Source: Pseudobutyrivibrio sp. ACV-2 (GTDB lineage Bacteria; Bacillota; Clostridia; Lachnospirales; Lachnospiraceae). Taken from it: DNA of 64,000 bases. Each line of letters opens with the position of its first letter. Position 1 is the stretch's first letter. The stretch lies in NCBI RefSeq assembly GCF_900107545.1, contig NZ_FNQZ01000002.1, forward strand, positions 310,001-374,000, given 5' to 3'. Positions 53,077 through 60,653 of the stretch are shown one piece after another. Made by a program: the position numbers and the translations under genes. The notes beneath the pieces are model-generated. The model did no database searches. It worked only from the letters and a program-made list of their open reading frames with translations, and was not told where the DNA came from.

Positions 53077-54240
53077 CTATGGGCGCTTTGTTCCGCAGTT
53101 TGTGCAGAAGTTTCCATAGTTTTCATTTCCACAGTTTGGACAGAACCATCTATTCTGCTGAGGTGCTCCCTGAGGCTGTGGTGCGCCCTGTGCGCCTGCG
53201 AAGTTCTGCTGACCTTGCATAGGCTGTCCACCCATCTGATTCATAGCTGCCCCCTGATTTAACAGGTCTGCACCATTGGCACCACCTGCCTGCATAGCCA
53301 TACCCATTCCAAAGAAGCCCATTGCAGCTCCATTTGAGTTGCTTGCTGCTGCTCTCATTGCGTCAGCCTGAGCCTGAACAAGTGTAGCACCTGCCATAGA
53401 CTGTGAGCGAAGTGCACCTGACTTCTGAAGTTCCTTTAAAGTTGCGGCATCCTCATCAGGTATAATTGTAGAAAGAATCTGAACAGATGTGATGGCAAGA
53501 CCATATTTTTCTGTCCAATCATAATTAAGCTCATCTGCCATTGCTTCAGAGATTTCCTTTGTATAGCCAGGAATGCCTGATGGTCTGATACCCATGCCTG
53601 AAAGCTTGCCTAAAGCTGGCTGAAGAGCCTGTACAAATGTGGCTCTAAGCTGGTCCTGAATATCCTCGATAGTATATTCATCCCTTACATTTCCTGCGAT
53701 CGCTGTGTAAAGCTGTGTAGGGTCTGATACTCTCATGCTGTAGTTTCCGTTGCACTTGAGGTTGGTATCCATATCAAGACCGATGTTTGCATCTAAAATT
53801 CTAAATGGAATTGGACTTGGTGTGCCAAACTTAAGTCCTGTAATGTCCTTTGTGTTTACATAGTAGACTCTCTGCTGAACAGGCTTTTCTCCACCAAATG
53901 TAAAACGTCTTCCAAATTCCTTGAATACATTGGCAAAATCCCCAGCGAAAATTGACGCAGAGCCATTGTCTTCCCAAGAATAAGCACCTGCTTCCGCAGC
54001 AACATCAATAATCTGGCCCTGGTCTACAAGAAGTGCCACCTGACCCTCGTTGACGATTACTACTGAATCCTTTGTAATAACGTCTGCATCACCTTTGGTA
54101 TTTGAGCTTTTGCCTGATACCTTGTGTGTGGCTCTCTTAAGAAGCACTTCTGATGACATTGAATCACATACGAAGAATTCTTTCCATTGGTTTGCAAGCT
54201 CACCTGATACGGAGCCTTTGAATGACTGGATTAATCCCAT
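53077..54240 (-). CDS. ydjI: SPFH-domain protein with C-terminal zinc ribbon (YdjI-like)
   Basis: A 387-aa cytosolic membrane-scaffold protein of the virion core/SPFH type. The SPFH region is at about 30-270 (VIVNEGQVALLVDQGQIIDVAAEAGAYSWE, then YTIEDIQDQLRATFVQALQPAL), followed by a Met/Gly/Gln-rich flexible stretch (about 285-360) and a C-terminal zinc ribbon WFCPNCGNENYGNFCTNCG. In Bacillus YdjI links PspA to YdjG/YdjH. First gene of the three-gene unit; no PspA gene is nearby. GAGGG lies before the ATG. Confidence 0.82.
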   Translation of the reverse strand: MGLIQSFKGSVSGELANQWKEFFVCDSMSSEVLLKRATHKVSGKSSNTKGDADVITKDSVVIVNEGQVALLVDQGQIIDVAAEAGAYSWEDNGSASIFAGDFANVFKEFGRRFTFGGEKPVQQRVYYVNTKDITGLKFGTPSPIPFRILDANIGLDMDTNLKCNGNYSMRVSDPTQLYTAIAGNVRDEYTIEDIQDQLRATFVQALQPALGKLSGMGIRPSGIPGYTKEISEAMADELNYDWTEKYGLAITSVQILSTIIPDEDAATLKELQKSGALRSQSMAGATLVQAQADAMRAAASNSNGAAMGFFGMGMAMQAGGANGADLLNQGAAMNQMGGQPMQGQQNFAGAQGAPQPQGAPQQNRWFCPNCGNENYGNFCTNCGTKRP

Positions 54241-54383
54241 TTTTGTACCCTCCCGAAATTGATTTTGTAGTTTAGATTATAGATTATAAATAATTACCGA
54301 ATTTATTTTATTGTAGCATAGTGGGAGTAAGGGGACAAATTGTTTGCGCGAAGGGGGGGGGATTTCAAGGGCTTTACGTACGG

Positions 54384-54480
54384 CCCTCATCCGTCAGCTA
54401 TGCTGACACCTTCCCCCTGAGGGGGAAGGCAGACACCTCATCCGGCCCTGGCGGGCCACCTTCCCCTCTAGGGGAAGGCT
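54384..54480 (+). repeat. CCTCATCCG/CCTTCCCC repeat, A+B units
   Basis: A unit (CCCTCATCCGTCAGC..GCTGACACCTTCCCCC..GGGGGAAGGC) followed directly by B unit (ACACCTCATCCGGCC..GGCCACCTTCCCC..GGGGAAGGC); each unit holds two small hairpins. Direct copy at 56773-56872; the two bracket ptsI and ptsH. Confidence 0.9.
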
Positions 54481-54485
54481 TCAAT

Positions 54486-54518
54486 AAAAAAAAATCCCAG
54501 GCTGGCGCCTGGGACTTT
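54486..54518 (-). terminator. Terminator after ptsI
   Basis: Stem GTCCCAGGC / GCCTGGGAT with a GCCA loop, followed by eight or nine T on the minus strand. Confidence 0.93.
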
Positions 54519-54526
54519 ACATTAAT

Positions 54527-56230
54527 TTATTTTGCGGATGCTTTTAGAAGAGCTACGATTTCAGCCTCTGTTGAAAGGCTAAGAACCTTTTCTGCTAAAG
54601 CGTCTGCTTCTGCTTTTGACCACTTAGAGATGATGCTTCTAGCTGTGAGGACGAGTACTGGGTTTACTGAGTACTCGTCGAGTCCGAAGGACATCAAAAG
54701 TGGAATCATGAGTGGATCAGCTGCTGCTTCGCCACACATACCAACTGGAATACCAGCTTCGTTACCAGCCTTGATGATGTTCTTGATTGAACGAAGAACA
54801 GCTGGCTGGAATGCTGAGTAAAGGTATGCAACATTTGCATTTCCTCTATCTACAGACATTGTGTACTGTGTTAAATCGTTTGTTCCGATTGAGAAGAAGT
54901 CTGCTTCCTTTGCAAGCATGTCTGCAATAAGAGAAGCTGCTGCTGTTTCTACCATGCATCCTACCTCAATCTTGTCATCGAAATCAACACCTTCAGCCTT
55001 GAGCTCCTGCTTGCACTCTTCTACGAGAGCCTTTACAGCACGAACCTCGTCTACACAAGTAACAAGTGGAACCATGATTTTAACCTTGCCAAATGCACTT
55101 GCTCGAAGGATACCTCTAAGCTGAGTTTTATAAATATCAGGATTTGCGAGGCAGTAACGAACTGCTCTGTATCCTAAGAATGGATTTTCTTCTTTTTCGA
55201 GGCCAAGATAAGGGATGTCCTTATCGCCACCGATATCAAGTGTACGGATGATAACGCATCTGCCACCCATAGTCTCAACAGCTTCCTTGTAAGCAGCAAA
55301 CTGCTCATCCTCTGATGGAAGATGTGGCTTGTCCATGAATAAGAACTCTGAACGGAAAAGACCGATACCTTCGCCGTCACACTCGATAGCCTTTTTAGCA
55401 TCCTTTGGTGTACCGATGTTACAGAAAAGCTCTACCTTGTCACCATCAGCTGTAAGAGTCTCCTTACCAAGGAAGTTCTTAAGCTCTGCCTGTGCACGGA
55501 TGAACTCTTCACGCTTAATAACGTACTTAGAAACAACTTCACCGTCTGGATTAATATATACATCACCCTCTGTACCATCGACGATAGCAGTATCCTTGTC
55601 CTTTACGATTTCTGTAATACCAGGAACAGAAAGAACTGCAGGTATCTCTAAGGCTCTAGCAAGAATTGCTGAATGTGATGTCTTTCCACCAACCTCTGTG
55701 ATGATTCCGACAACGTTTTCCTTAACAATCTGTGATGTCATTGAAGGTGTAAGGTCGTGAGCAACAAGTACTGTACCTGGTGCTACCTTACTGATATCAA
55801 CATCTTCTACCCCAAGAAGAATCTTAAGCAAGCTGATTTTGATGTCTGAGATGTCTGATGCACGCTGACGCATCATATCATCTTCCATTTTAGAGAACAT
55901 GCCGATGAACATATCGCAAACTGCTGTAACAGCTGCCTCTGCACACTGACCTGCCTCAATCATCTTGTTCATCTCGCCAGCCATTGTAGGATCAGCAATC
56001 ATAGCAAGGTGACCTTCCATGATTTCTGCTTCCTTAGGACCGATGTTCTTGCGGATGTTTTCGGCCATTTCTGCTGTCTCAGCCTTGAACTTTTCGATAG
56101 CTGAGCTGAATCTTGCTTTTTCTGCATCTGTGTCATCGATGTGCTTTGACTCAAAAGATAAGTCGCGGTCTACGATGAGGCAAATGCTACCAATACCTAT
56201 ACCTCTCGATGCTTCTATGCCTTTGTACAT
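54527..56230 (-). CDS. ptsI: PTS enzyme I (phosphoenolpyruvate-protein phosphotransferase)
   Basis: Moves phosphate from PEP to HPr, the first step for all PTS sugars. The 567-aa length is normal. The swivelling His domain carries the phosphorylated His in GGKTSHSAILARALEIPAV (about 190). The PEP-binding barrel shows GIGLFRSEFLFMD, IRTLDIGGDKDIPYL, GCMVETAAASLIAD and TNDLTQYTMSVDRGN. AAGGAGG lies upstream, 30 bases after ptsH. The order ptsH-ptsI is conserved; here the pair sits just after the fructose operon. Confidence 0.97.
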   Translation of the reverse strand: MYKGIEASRGIGIGSICLIVDRDLSFESKHIDDTDAEKARFSSAIEKFKAETAEMAENIRKNIGPKEAEIMEGHLAMIADPTMAGEMNKMIEAGQCAEAAVTAVCDMFIGMFSKMEDDMMRQRASDISDIKISLLKILLGVEDVDISKVAPGTVLVAHDLTPSMTSQIVKENVVGIITEVGGKTSHSAILARALEIPAVLSVPGITEIVKDKDTAIVDGTEGDVYINPDGEVVSKYVIKREEFIRAQAELKNFLGKETLTADGDKVELFCNIGTPKDAKKAIECDGEGIGLFRSEFLFMDKPHLPSEDEQFAAYKEAVETMGGRCVIIRTLDIGGDKDIPYLGLEKEENPFLGYRAVRYCLANPDIYKTQLRGILRASAFGKVKIMVPLVTCVDEVRAVKALVEECKQELKAEGVDFDDKIEVGCMVETAAASLIADMLAKEADFFSIGTNDLTQYTMSVDRGNANVAYLYSAFQPAVLRSIKNIIKAGNEAGIPVGMCGEAAADPLMIPLLMSFGLDEYSVNPVLVLTARSIISKWSKAEADALAEKVLSLSTEAEIVALLKASAK

Positions 56231-56260
56231 AGATGTTTTCCTCCTTAATCTAATGAAGAA

Positions 56261-56524
56261 TTAGTCTCCGAGACCGCTTTCAACGAGCTCTACTGCCTTT
56301 GCAAGTGCTGCTTCTTCATCAGCACCATCGCAGATGATTTCGATTTCAGCGCCACACTTAATGCAAGCTGCCATAAGCATCATAACGCTCTTTCCATCGT
56401 ACTGCATACCATTGTAGCCGATCTTAACATCTGACTCGAATGGTGTAACTGCTGCAGAGAAAACTGTAGCTGGACGCATGTGCATACCCTGCTCGTTTGT
56501 AACCTTAACTACTTTTGAAACCAT
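56261..56524 (-). CDS. ptsH: PTS phosphocarrier protein HPr
   Basis: An 87-aa phosphocarrier between enzyme I and the sugar-specific IIA domains. The active site reads GMHMRPAT rather than the usual GLHARPAT; the phospho-His and Arg-Pro are kept, and the Ala next to His is Met. The regulatory Ser region is YDGKSVMMLMA, with Ser in the HPr-kinase position. Start ATG 56524 (MVSKVVKVTN), with AAAGGAG upstream, instead of the frame start at 56548. It has its own promoter region with an inverted repeat (56587-56623). Confidence 0.95.
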   Translation of the reverse strand: MVSKVVKVTNEQGMHMRPATVFSAAVTPFESDVKIGYNGMQYDGKSVMMLMAACIKCGAEIEIICDGADEEAALAKAVELVESGLGD

Positions 56525-56586
56525 AATATAAAACTCCTTTCGTTTCAACGCGTATTAAATCCCTAAAAAAGTACTTATATACTTTA

Positions 56587-56623
56587 TAGAAAAACACTTG
56601 ATTTGTCTATCATTGTTTTTCTA
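56587..56623 (-). promoter_or_regulatory. ptsH promoter region with inverted repeat
   Basis: Ten-base perfect arms TAGAAAAACA and TGTTTTTCTA with a 17-base spacer, overlapping a probable minus promoter (TAGACA, 17 bases, TAAAGT). Possible operator controlling ptsHI. Confidence 0.5.
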
Positions 56624-56687
56624 CAAAATATATACGAAAAACGTGTATTTTCAAACGAATTAAACAATTTGGCTAACAATAATAGAA

Positions 56688-56722
56688 AGATGAGGGGGCG
56701 CGGTTTTTGGGTCCCCTCATCT
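56688..56722 (-). terminator. Probable terminator between fruA and ptsH
   Basis: Stem AGATGAGGGG / CCCCTCATCT with a 15-base loop, then TTCTATTATT on the minus strand. Together with the repeat at 56773-56872 and the ptsH promoter it fills the 355-base gap, where no gene is visible. Confidence 0.6.
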
Positions 56723-56772
56723 GGGATTTGGTGGGAATTTTGGGGCTTTGTTGGTAGCCTTTAGGCTGTGTA

Positions 56773-56872
56773 GCCCTCATCCGTCAGCTTAACAGCTGAC
56801 ACCTTCCCCCAGAGGGGGAAGGCAACACCTCATCCGGCCCTTTCGGGCCACCTTCCCCTCGAAGGGGAAGGC
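56773..56872 (+). repeat. CCTCATCCG/CCTTCCCC repeat, A+B units, second copy
   Basis: Same A-then-B arrangement and orientation as 54384-54480, with differences mainly in the hairpin loops. It lies 7 bases past the fruA stop codon. Confidence 0.9.
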
Positions 56873-56879
56873 TTATTTA

Positions 56880-58787
56880 TTATTCTTCTACTGTTTTCTT
56901 TAAGAGTCCGAGAAGGAGGCAGCTTGCTGCTGAGCCGATTGCAAGTGCTACAAGGTAGAGTGCCCAGTGGCCTACTACAGGGAATACGAAGATTCCACCG
57001 TGTGGAGCCATAAGTGTGCATCTGAATACCATTGAAAGTGCACCAGCGAGACCTGAACCAACCATAAGTGATGGGATTACGTGAAGTGGATCAGCTGCTG
57101 CGTAAGGGATAGCACCCTCTGTAATGAAGCAGAAGCCCATGATAAAGTTTACAGGGCCAGCTTTTCTTTCAGCTACTGTGAACTTCTTAGGGAAGATAAG
57201 TGTAGCAAGTGCGATTGCGATTGGAGGAACCATACCACCAACCATAACTGCTGCCATAATCATCCAGCCTACTTCGTTCTGCTCTGCAAGTGCTGCTGTA
57301 CCAAATACGTATGCAGCCTTGTTAAGAGGACCACCCATATCTGTAGCCATCATTGCACCAAGGATAATTCCGAGTGGTACAAGTGATGTAGTACCCATGC
57401 TAGAAAGAACACCTGAAATCCATGCGTTAAGTGCACCAACGATTGGGTTGATTGCGCACATGATGATACCAATTACTGCGATACCGCAAAGTGGATAAAT
57501 AAGTACAGGCTTGATACCTTCAAGAGACTGTGGAAGCTTGTCGCAAAGCTTCTCAAGCCACTTCATAAAGTAACCTGCTGCGAAACCTGCTACTAATGCG
57601 CCAAGGAAAGCTGAAGGAATAGCTCCACCTGGATTTGCAAATGTAGCACCACTAGCTGCAAGCGCACCACCTACGAAACCAACTGCAAGACCTGGTCTGT
57701 CAGCAATTGACTGAGCGATAAATCCTGCAAGGATTGGAAGCATGAAGCCAAATGCTGTACCACCGATATTCTTGAACCAAGCAGCTACTGGTGTGTTTGT
57801 ACCGAAGTTGCTAGGATCGATTGAGTAATCATCAAGTAAGAATGCGATAGCGATAAGGATACCACCACCGATAACGAATGGAAGCATGTGTGATACACCA
57901 TTCATTAAGTGCTTGTAAAGCTGACGTCCGATTGACTCGTTTGCATCATCAGACTTTTTAGTAACAGCACCTGTGTGATGATATACAGTAGCTGTCTCTG
58001 CCTTCTGGAATAAAACTTCTGGAGTATGGATAGCTTCCTTTGTAGAAGCCATAACTACCTTTTTGCCGTCGAAAACGCTCATGTCAATGTTCTTGTCACA
58101 AGCTACGATAACTGCATCTGCCTCAGCAATTTCAGCAGCTGTAAGAGGATCCTTTGCTCCTGCTGAGCCGTCCTTCTCTACTCTGAAAGAAATGCCAAGC
58201 TCTTTAGCCTTAAGCTCAAGAGACTCTGCAGCCATAAATGTATGTGCGATACCTGTTGGACATGCTGTAACTGCAACTATTTTCTTTGTTGCAGCTTTTG
58301 CTGGAGCAGCTGCCTTTGTAGCGCCGTCCCTTTCAGCTTCCTTTGCATCGATAAGCTTTAAGAACTCATCAACTGACTTTGCCTCTACAAGAGTCTTGCA
58401 GAATGCCTTGTCCATAAGAATGGTCATAAGCTTTGATAAAACTTCAAGATGTGTATCAGCACCACCCTCTGGAGCTGCAATCATGAATAAAAGATTGCTT
58501 GGGTTGCCATCAAGAGACTTGTAATCTACACCTGATGGACATGTGATTGCTGTAACTCCTGCCTTTGCTACAGCTGCTGACTTTCCGTGAGGAACAGCAA
58601 TACCATTACCAATTGCTGTTGACCCTTTTTCCTCGCGCGCAAGAATAGCTTTCTTGAAAGCTGCCTCATCCTTTAAATTGCCTACTTCGCTGTGAAGTGC
58701 GATGAGTTGGTCGATTGCTTCATTCTGGTCAGCTAATCCAACCTGAAGCTTGATCCCTCTAGGATCAATGAACTCTGAAATTTTCAT
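56880..58787 (-). CDS. fruA: Fructose PTS transporter, fused IIA-IIB-IIC
   Basis: Imports fructose and phosphorylates it to fructose-1-phosphate. The 635-aa single chain has IIA (about 1-150, phospho-His in AVPHGKSAAV near residue 69), a short Ala/Lys linker, IIB (about 170-270, phospho-Cys in VTACPTGIAHTFMAAE) and IIC with eight to ten helices (about 290-630). The A-B-C order is the usual one for Firmicutes FruA. It starts 8 bases after fruK, so it is in the fruR-fruK-fruA operon. The FruA product is the FruK substrate. Confidence 0.96.
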   Translation of the reverse strand: MKISEFIDPRGIKLQVGLADQNEAIDQLIALHSEVGNLKDEAAFKKAILAREEKGSTAIGNGIAVPHGKSAAVAKAGVTAITCPSGVDYKSLDGNPSNLLFMIAAPEGGADTHLEVLSKLMTILMDKAFCKTLVEAKSVDEFLKLIDAKEAERDGATKAAAPAKAATKKIVAVTACPTGIAHTFMAAESLELKAKELGISFRVEKDGSAGAKDPLTAAEIAEADAVIVACDKNIDMSVFDGKKVVMASTKEAIHTPEVLFQKAETATVYHHTGAVTKKSDDANESIGRQLYKHLMNGVSHMLPFVIGGGILIAIAFLLDDYSIDPSNFGTNTPVAAWFKNIGGTAFGFMLPILAGFIAQSIADRPGLAVGFVGGALAASGATFANPGGAIPSAFLGALVAGFAAGYFMKWLEKLCDKLPQSLEGIKPVLIYPLCGIAVIGIIMCAINPIVGALNAWISGVLSSMGTTSLVPLGIILGAMMATDMGGPLNKAAYVFGTAALAEQNEVGWMIMAAVMVGGMVPPIAIALATLIFPKKFTVAERKAGPVNFIMGFCFITEGAIPYAAADPLHVIPSLMVGSGLAGALSMVFRCTLMAPHGGIFVFPVVGHWALYLVALAIGSAASCLLLGLLKKTVEE

Positions 58788-58795
58788 ATTCCCTC

Positions 58796-59701
58796 CTACA
58801 ATGCTTTATACAATTTTTCTATATCAGCAGCCTTTGCGAGGCCGTCTGAGAACGCTGTTGCGGAACCTGAAGCGGTTCCCATCTTAAGTGCTGTCTCGTA
58901 GTTCTTCTCCTTCATATACCCTGCTACGAAACCTGCAACCATTGAATCCCCGGCACCTACAGAGTTTCTAACTGTTCCCTTTGGAACACCGATTCTGTAA
59001 CGCTTGCCATTTTCATCAACAAGCATAGCTCCATCTCCCGCCATAGAGATAAGTACATTTCTCGCACCCATCTTTTGGAGCTCAAGTGCACCTTCATATA
59101 TCTCATCGTCTGTCTCAAGTGTCTTTCCTACGATTTCACCAAGCTCGAAATTGTTTGGCTTGATAAGGAATGGATGATACTTAAGTACGTTTGTGAGCAA
59201 GTCTTTTGTTGCATCAACAACAAACTCGATTCCCTTGCCATCAAGCATTGAAAGAATCTTTTCATATACATCATCTGGAAGTGAATTAGGAATTGAACCT
59301 GCAAGGATTAAAACATCACCCTCTACAAGTTTTGAAAGCTTATCGAAGAGCTCCTTTTGAGCTTCCTCGTCAATCTTTGGTCCCTGAGCGTTAATCTCAG
59401 TTTCCTCGGTAGCTTTAAGCTTGACGTTAATTCTAGAAATGCCTTCCTTAAGCTGGATAAAATCTGATTCGATGCCAGCAGCCTGAACGCCTTCAACAAT
59501 AGCGCGACCTGTGAATCCAGCAACAAAACCAAGTGCTGTACTCTTAAGTCCAAGTTCCGCCAGAACCATGGATACATTGATACCCTTTCCACCAAAATAG
59601 TATTCCTCGCTAGATGAGCGGTTGGTCATGCCTGGGAGCAAGTCACCATCCATTCTTACTACATAATCAATAGCAGGGTTAAATGTAACCGTATAAATCA
59701 T
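58796..59701 (-). CDS. fruK: 1-phosphofructokinase
   Basis: PfkB-family kinase that makes fructose-1,6-bisphosphate from fructose-1-phosphate. Its 301 aa have the N-terminal PfkB signature GGKGINVSMVLAELG (about 38-52), ILAGSIPNSLP and the C-terminal catalytic motif VGAGDSMVAGFVAGY, whose Asp is the base. AGGTAAAGCG lies upstream. Middle gene of the fructose operon, 18 bases after fruR and 8 before fruA. Confidence 0.95.
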   Translation of the reverse strand: MIYTVTFNPAIDYVVRMDGDLLPGMTNRSSSEEYYFGGKGINVSMVLAELGLKSTALGFVAGFTGRAIVEGVQAAGIESDFIQLKEGISRINVKLKATEETEINAQGPKIDEEAQKELFDKLSKLVEGDVLILAGSIPNSLPDDVYEKILSMLDGKGIEFVVDATKDLLTNVLKYHPFLIKPNNFELGEIVGKTLETDDEIYEGALELQKMGARNVLISMAGDGAMLVDENGKRYRIGVPKGTVRNSVGAGDSMVAGFVAGYMKEKNYETALKMGTASGSATAFSDGLAKAADIEKLYKAL

Positions 59702-59719
59702 CGCTTTACCTCCGTTTTC

Positions 59720-60472
59720 TTATTCACTGGTAACAATTACAGTTGTGTGATTTAAATATTCTTTAACGGTGAGCTTGTTTGTAATAATTGTGCAATCACC
59801 GATATTAGCAAATGTAACTGAGTTGATTTCGTCGAATTTGGTGTGATCCGCAAGTACGTAGGAAACGTAAGAATGGCGAATCGCCTCGGTCTTAATCATG
59901 GCCTCATCGACGTCCGGTGTGGTAAAGCCAGCCTGAATTGAAATACCATTAGTACCCATAAATGCTTTAGTGAAATGATATTTGCGAATGAACTCTACAC
60001 AATCCGGTCCAACAACTGCCTCTGTGGCACCTTTGAGCCTGCCGCCAATCATAATAGTTTCAAGGCCCTTTTCCATGAGGCGCTTTGCATGAACTACACC
60101 ATTTGTGATGTACTTTGCGTTGTGATTGGTGATGTATTCAATCATGGCAAGTGTGGTGGTTCCTGCATCTATATAAACAAAGTCGTTATCTGCAATGAGC
60201 TCTGCAGCGTAATGGCTAATGCTGTCCTTTTCGACAACATTTTTCTGAGCCTTCATTTTGACTGCGTCTTCTTTGGTGTTAACATGCTTTGAAGTAATCG
60301 CAGTGGCACCGCCAAATACCTTTATCAGCTGCCTGTTACGATTGAGTGCATTAATATCACGTCTGATGGTGGCGGCAGAGGTATCCAAAAGCTCTACCAG
60401 CTCATTTACAGATACTGCCTTTTTTTCATTCACTATTTCGACTATTAGTGCACGTCTCTCTTCCGTAAGCAT
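59720..60472 (-). CDS. fruR: DeoR-family repressor of the fructose operon
   Basis: A 250-aa sugar-phosphate-responsive regulator. The N-terminal helix-turn-helix is MLTEERRALIVEIVNEKKAVSVNELVELLDTSAATIRRDINAL. The effector domain of the DeoR type has DAGTTTLAMIEYI and IMIGGRLK, and probably senses fructose-1-phosphate or the bisphosphate. Start ATG 60472 after GGGGG, not the frame start at 60490. First gene of the operon, with TGATT-type operator repeats over its promoter (autoregulation). Confidence 0.94.
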   Translation of the reverse strand: MLTEERRALIVEIVNEKKAVSVNELVELLDTSAATIRRDINALNRNRQLIKVFGGATAITSKHVNTKEDAVKMKAQKNVVEKDSISHYAAELIADNDFVYIDAGTTTLAMIEYITNHNAKYITNGVVHAKRLMEKGLETIMIGGRLKGATEAVVGPDCVEFIRKYHFTKAFMGTNGISIQAGFTTPDVDEAMIKTEAIRHSYVSYVLADHTKFDEINSVTFANIGDCTIITNKLTVKEYLNHTTVIVTSE

Positions 60473-60519
60473 TAGTTTCCCCCTGAACATCTTTGCTCGT
60501 TTTTGATTACCTTAATGCA

Positions 60520-60548
60520 AATATAACACGCTTTTGTTTTTCTAGCAA
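60520..60548 (-). promoter_or_regulatory. Promoter of the fructose operon
   Basis: Minus-strand TTGCTA (60543-60548), 17-base spacer, TATATT (60520-60525). Confidence 0.75.
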
Positions 60549-60581
60549 TCATAAACAATCACGAGAGGTCACAAATAATCA
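60546..60581 (-). promoter_or_regulatory. Phased TGATT operator repeats for FruR
   Basis: Minus-strand TGATTGTTTATGATTG (60546-60561) and TGATTATTTGTGAC (60568-60581). The TGATT starts are spaced by about 10 and 20 bases, i.e. on one DNA face, which fits a DeoR/GlpR-type repressor. They overlap and extend upstream of the -35 box. Confidence 0.65.
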
Positions 60582-60653
60582 AATTCTGTCACTTTATACA
60601 TTTTTCGGGCTGTAGTTTTGTGATTTTTGCCAAGGCAAATGCCCAGGCGTTGA

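Noticed and set aside
54321-54821. 166-codon plus-strand frame
   Set aside because: It consists of the repeat at 54384-54480, the ptsI terminator and antisense of the ptsI end.
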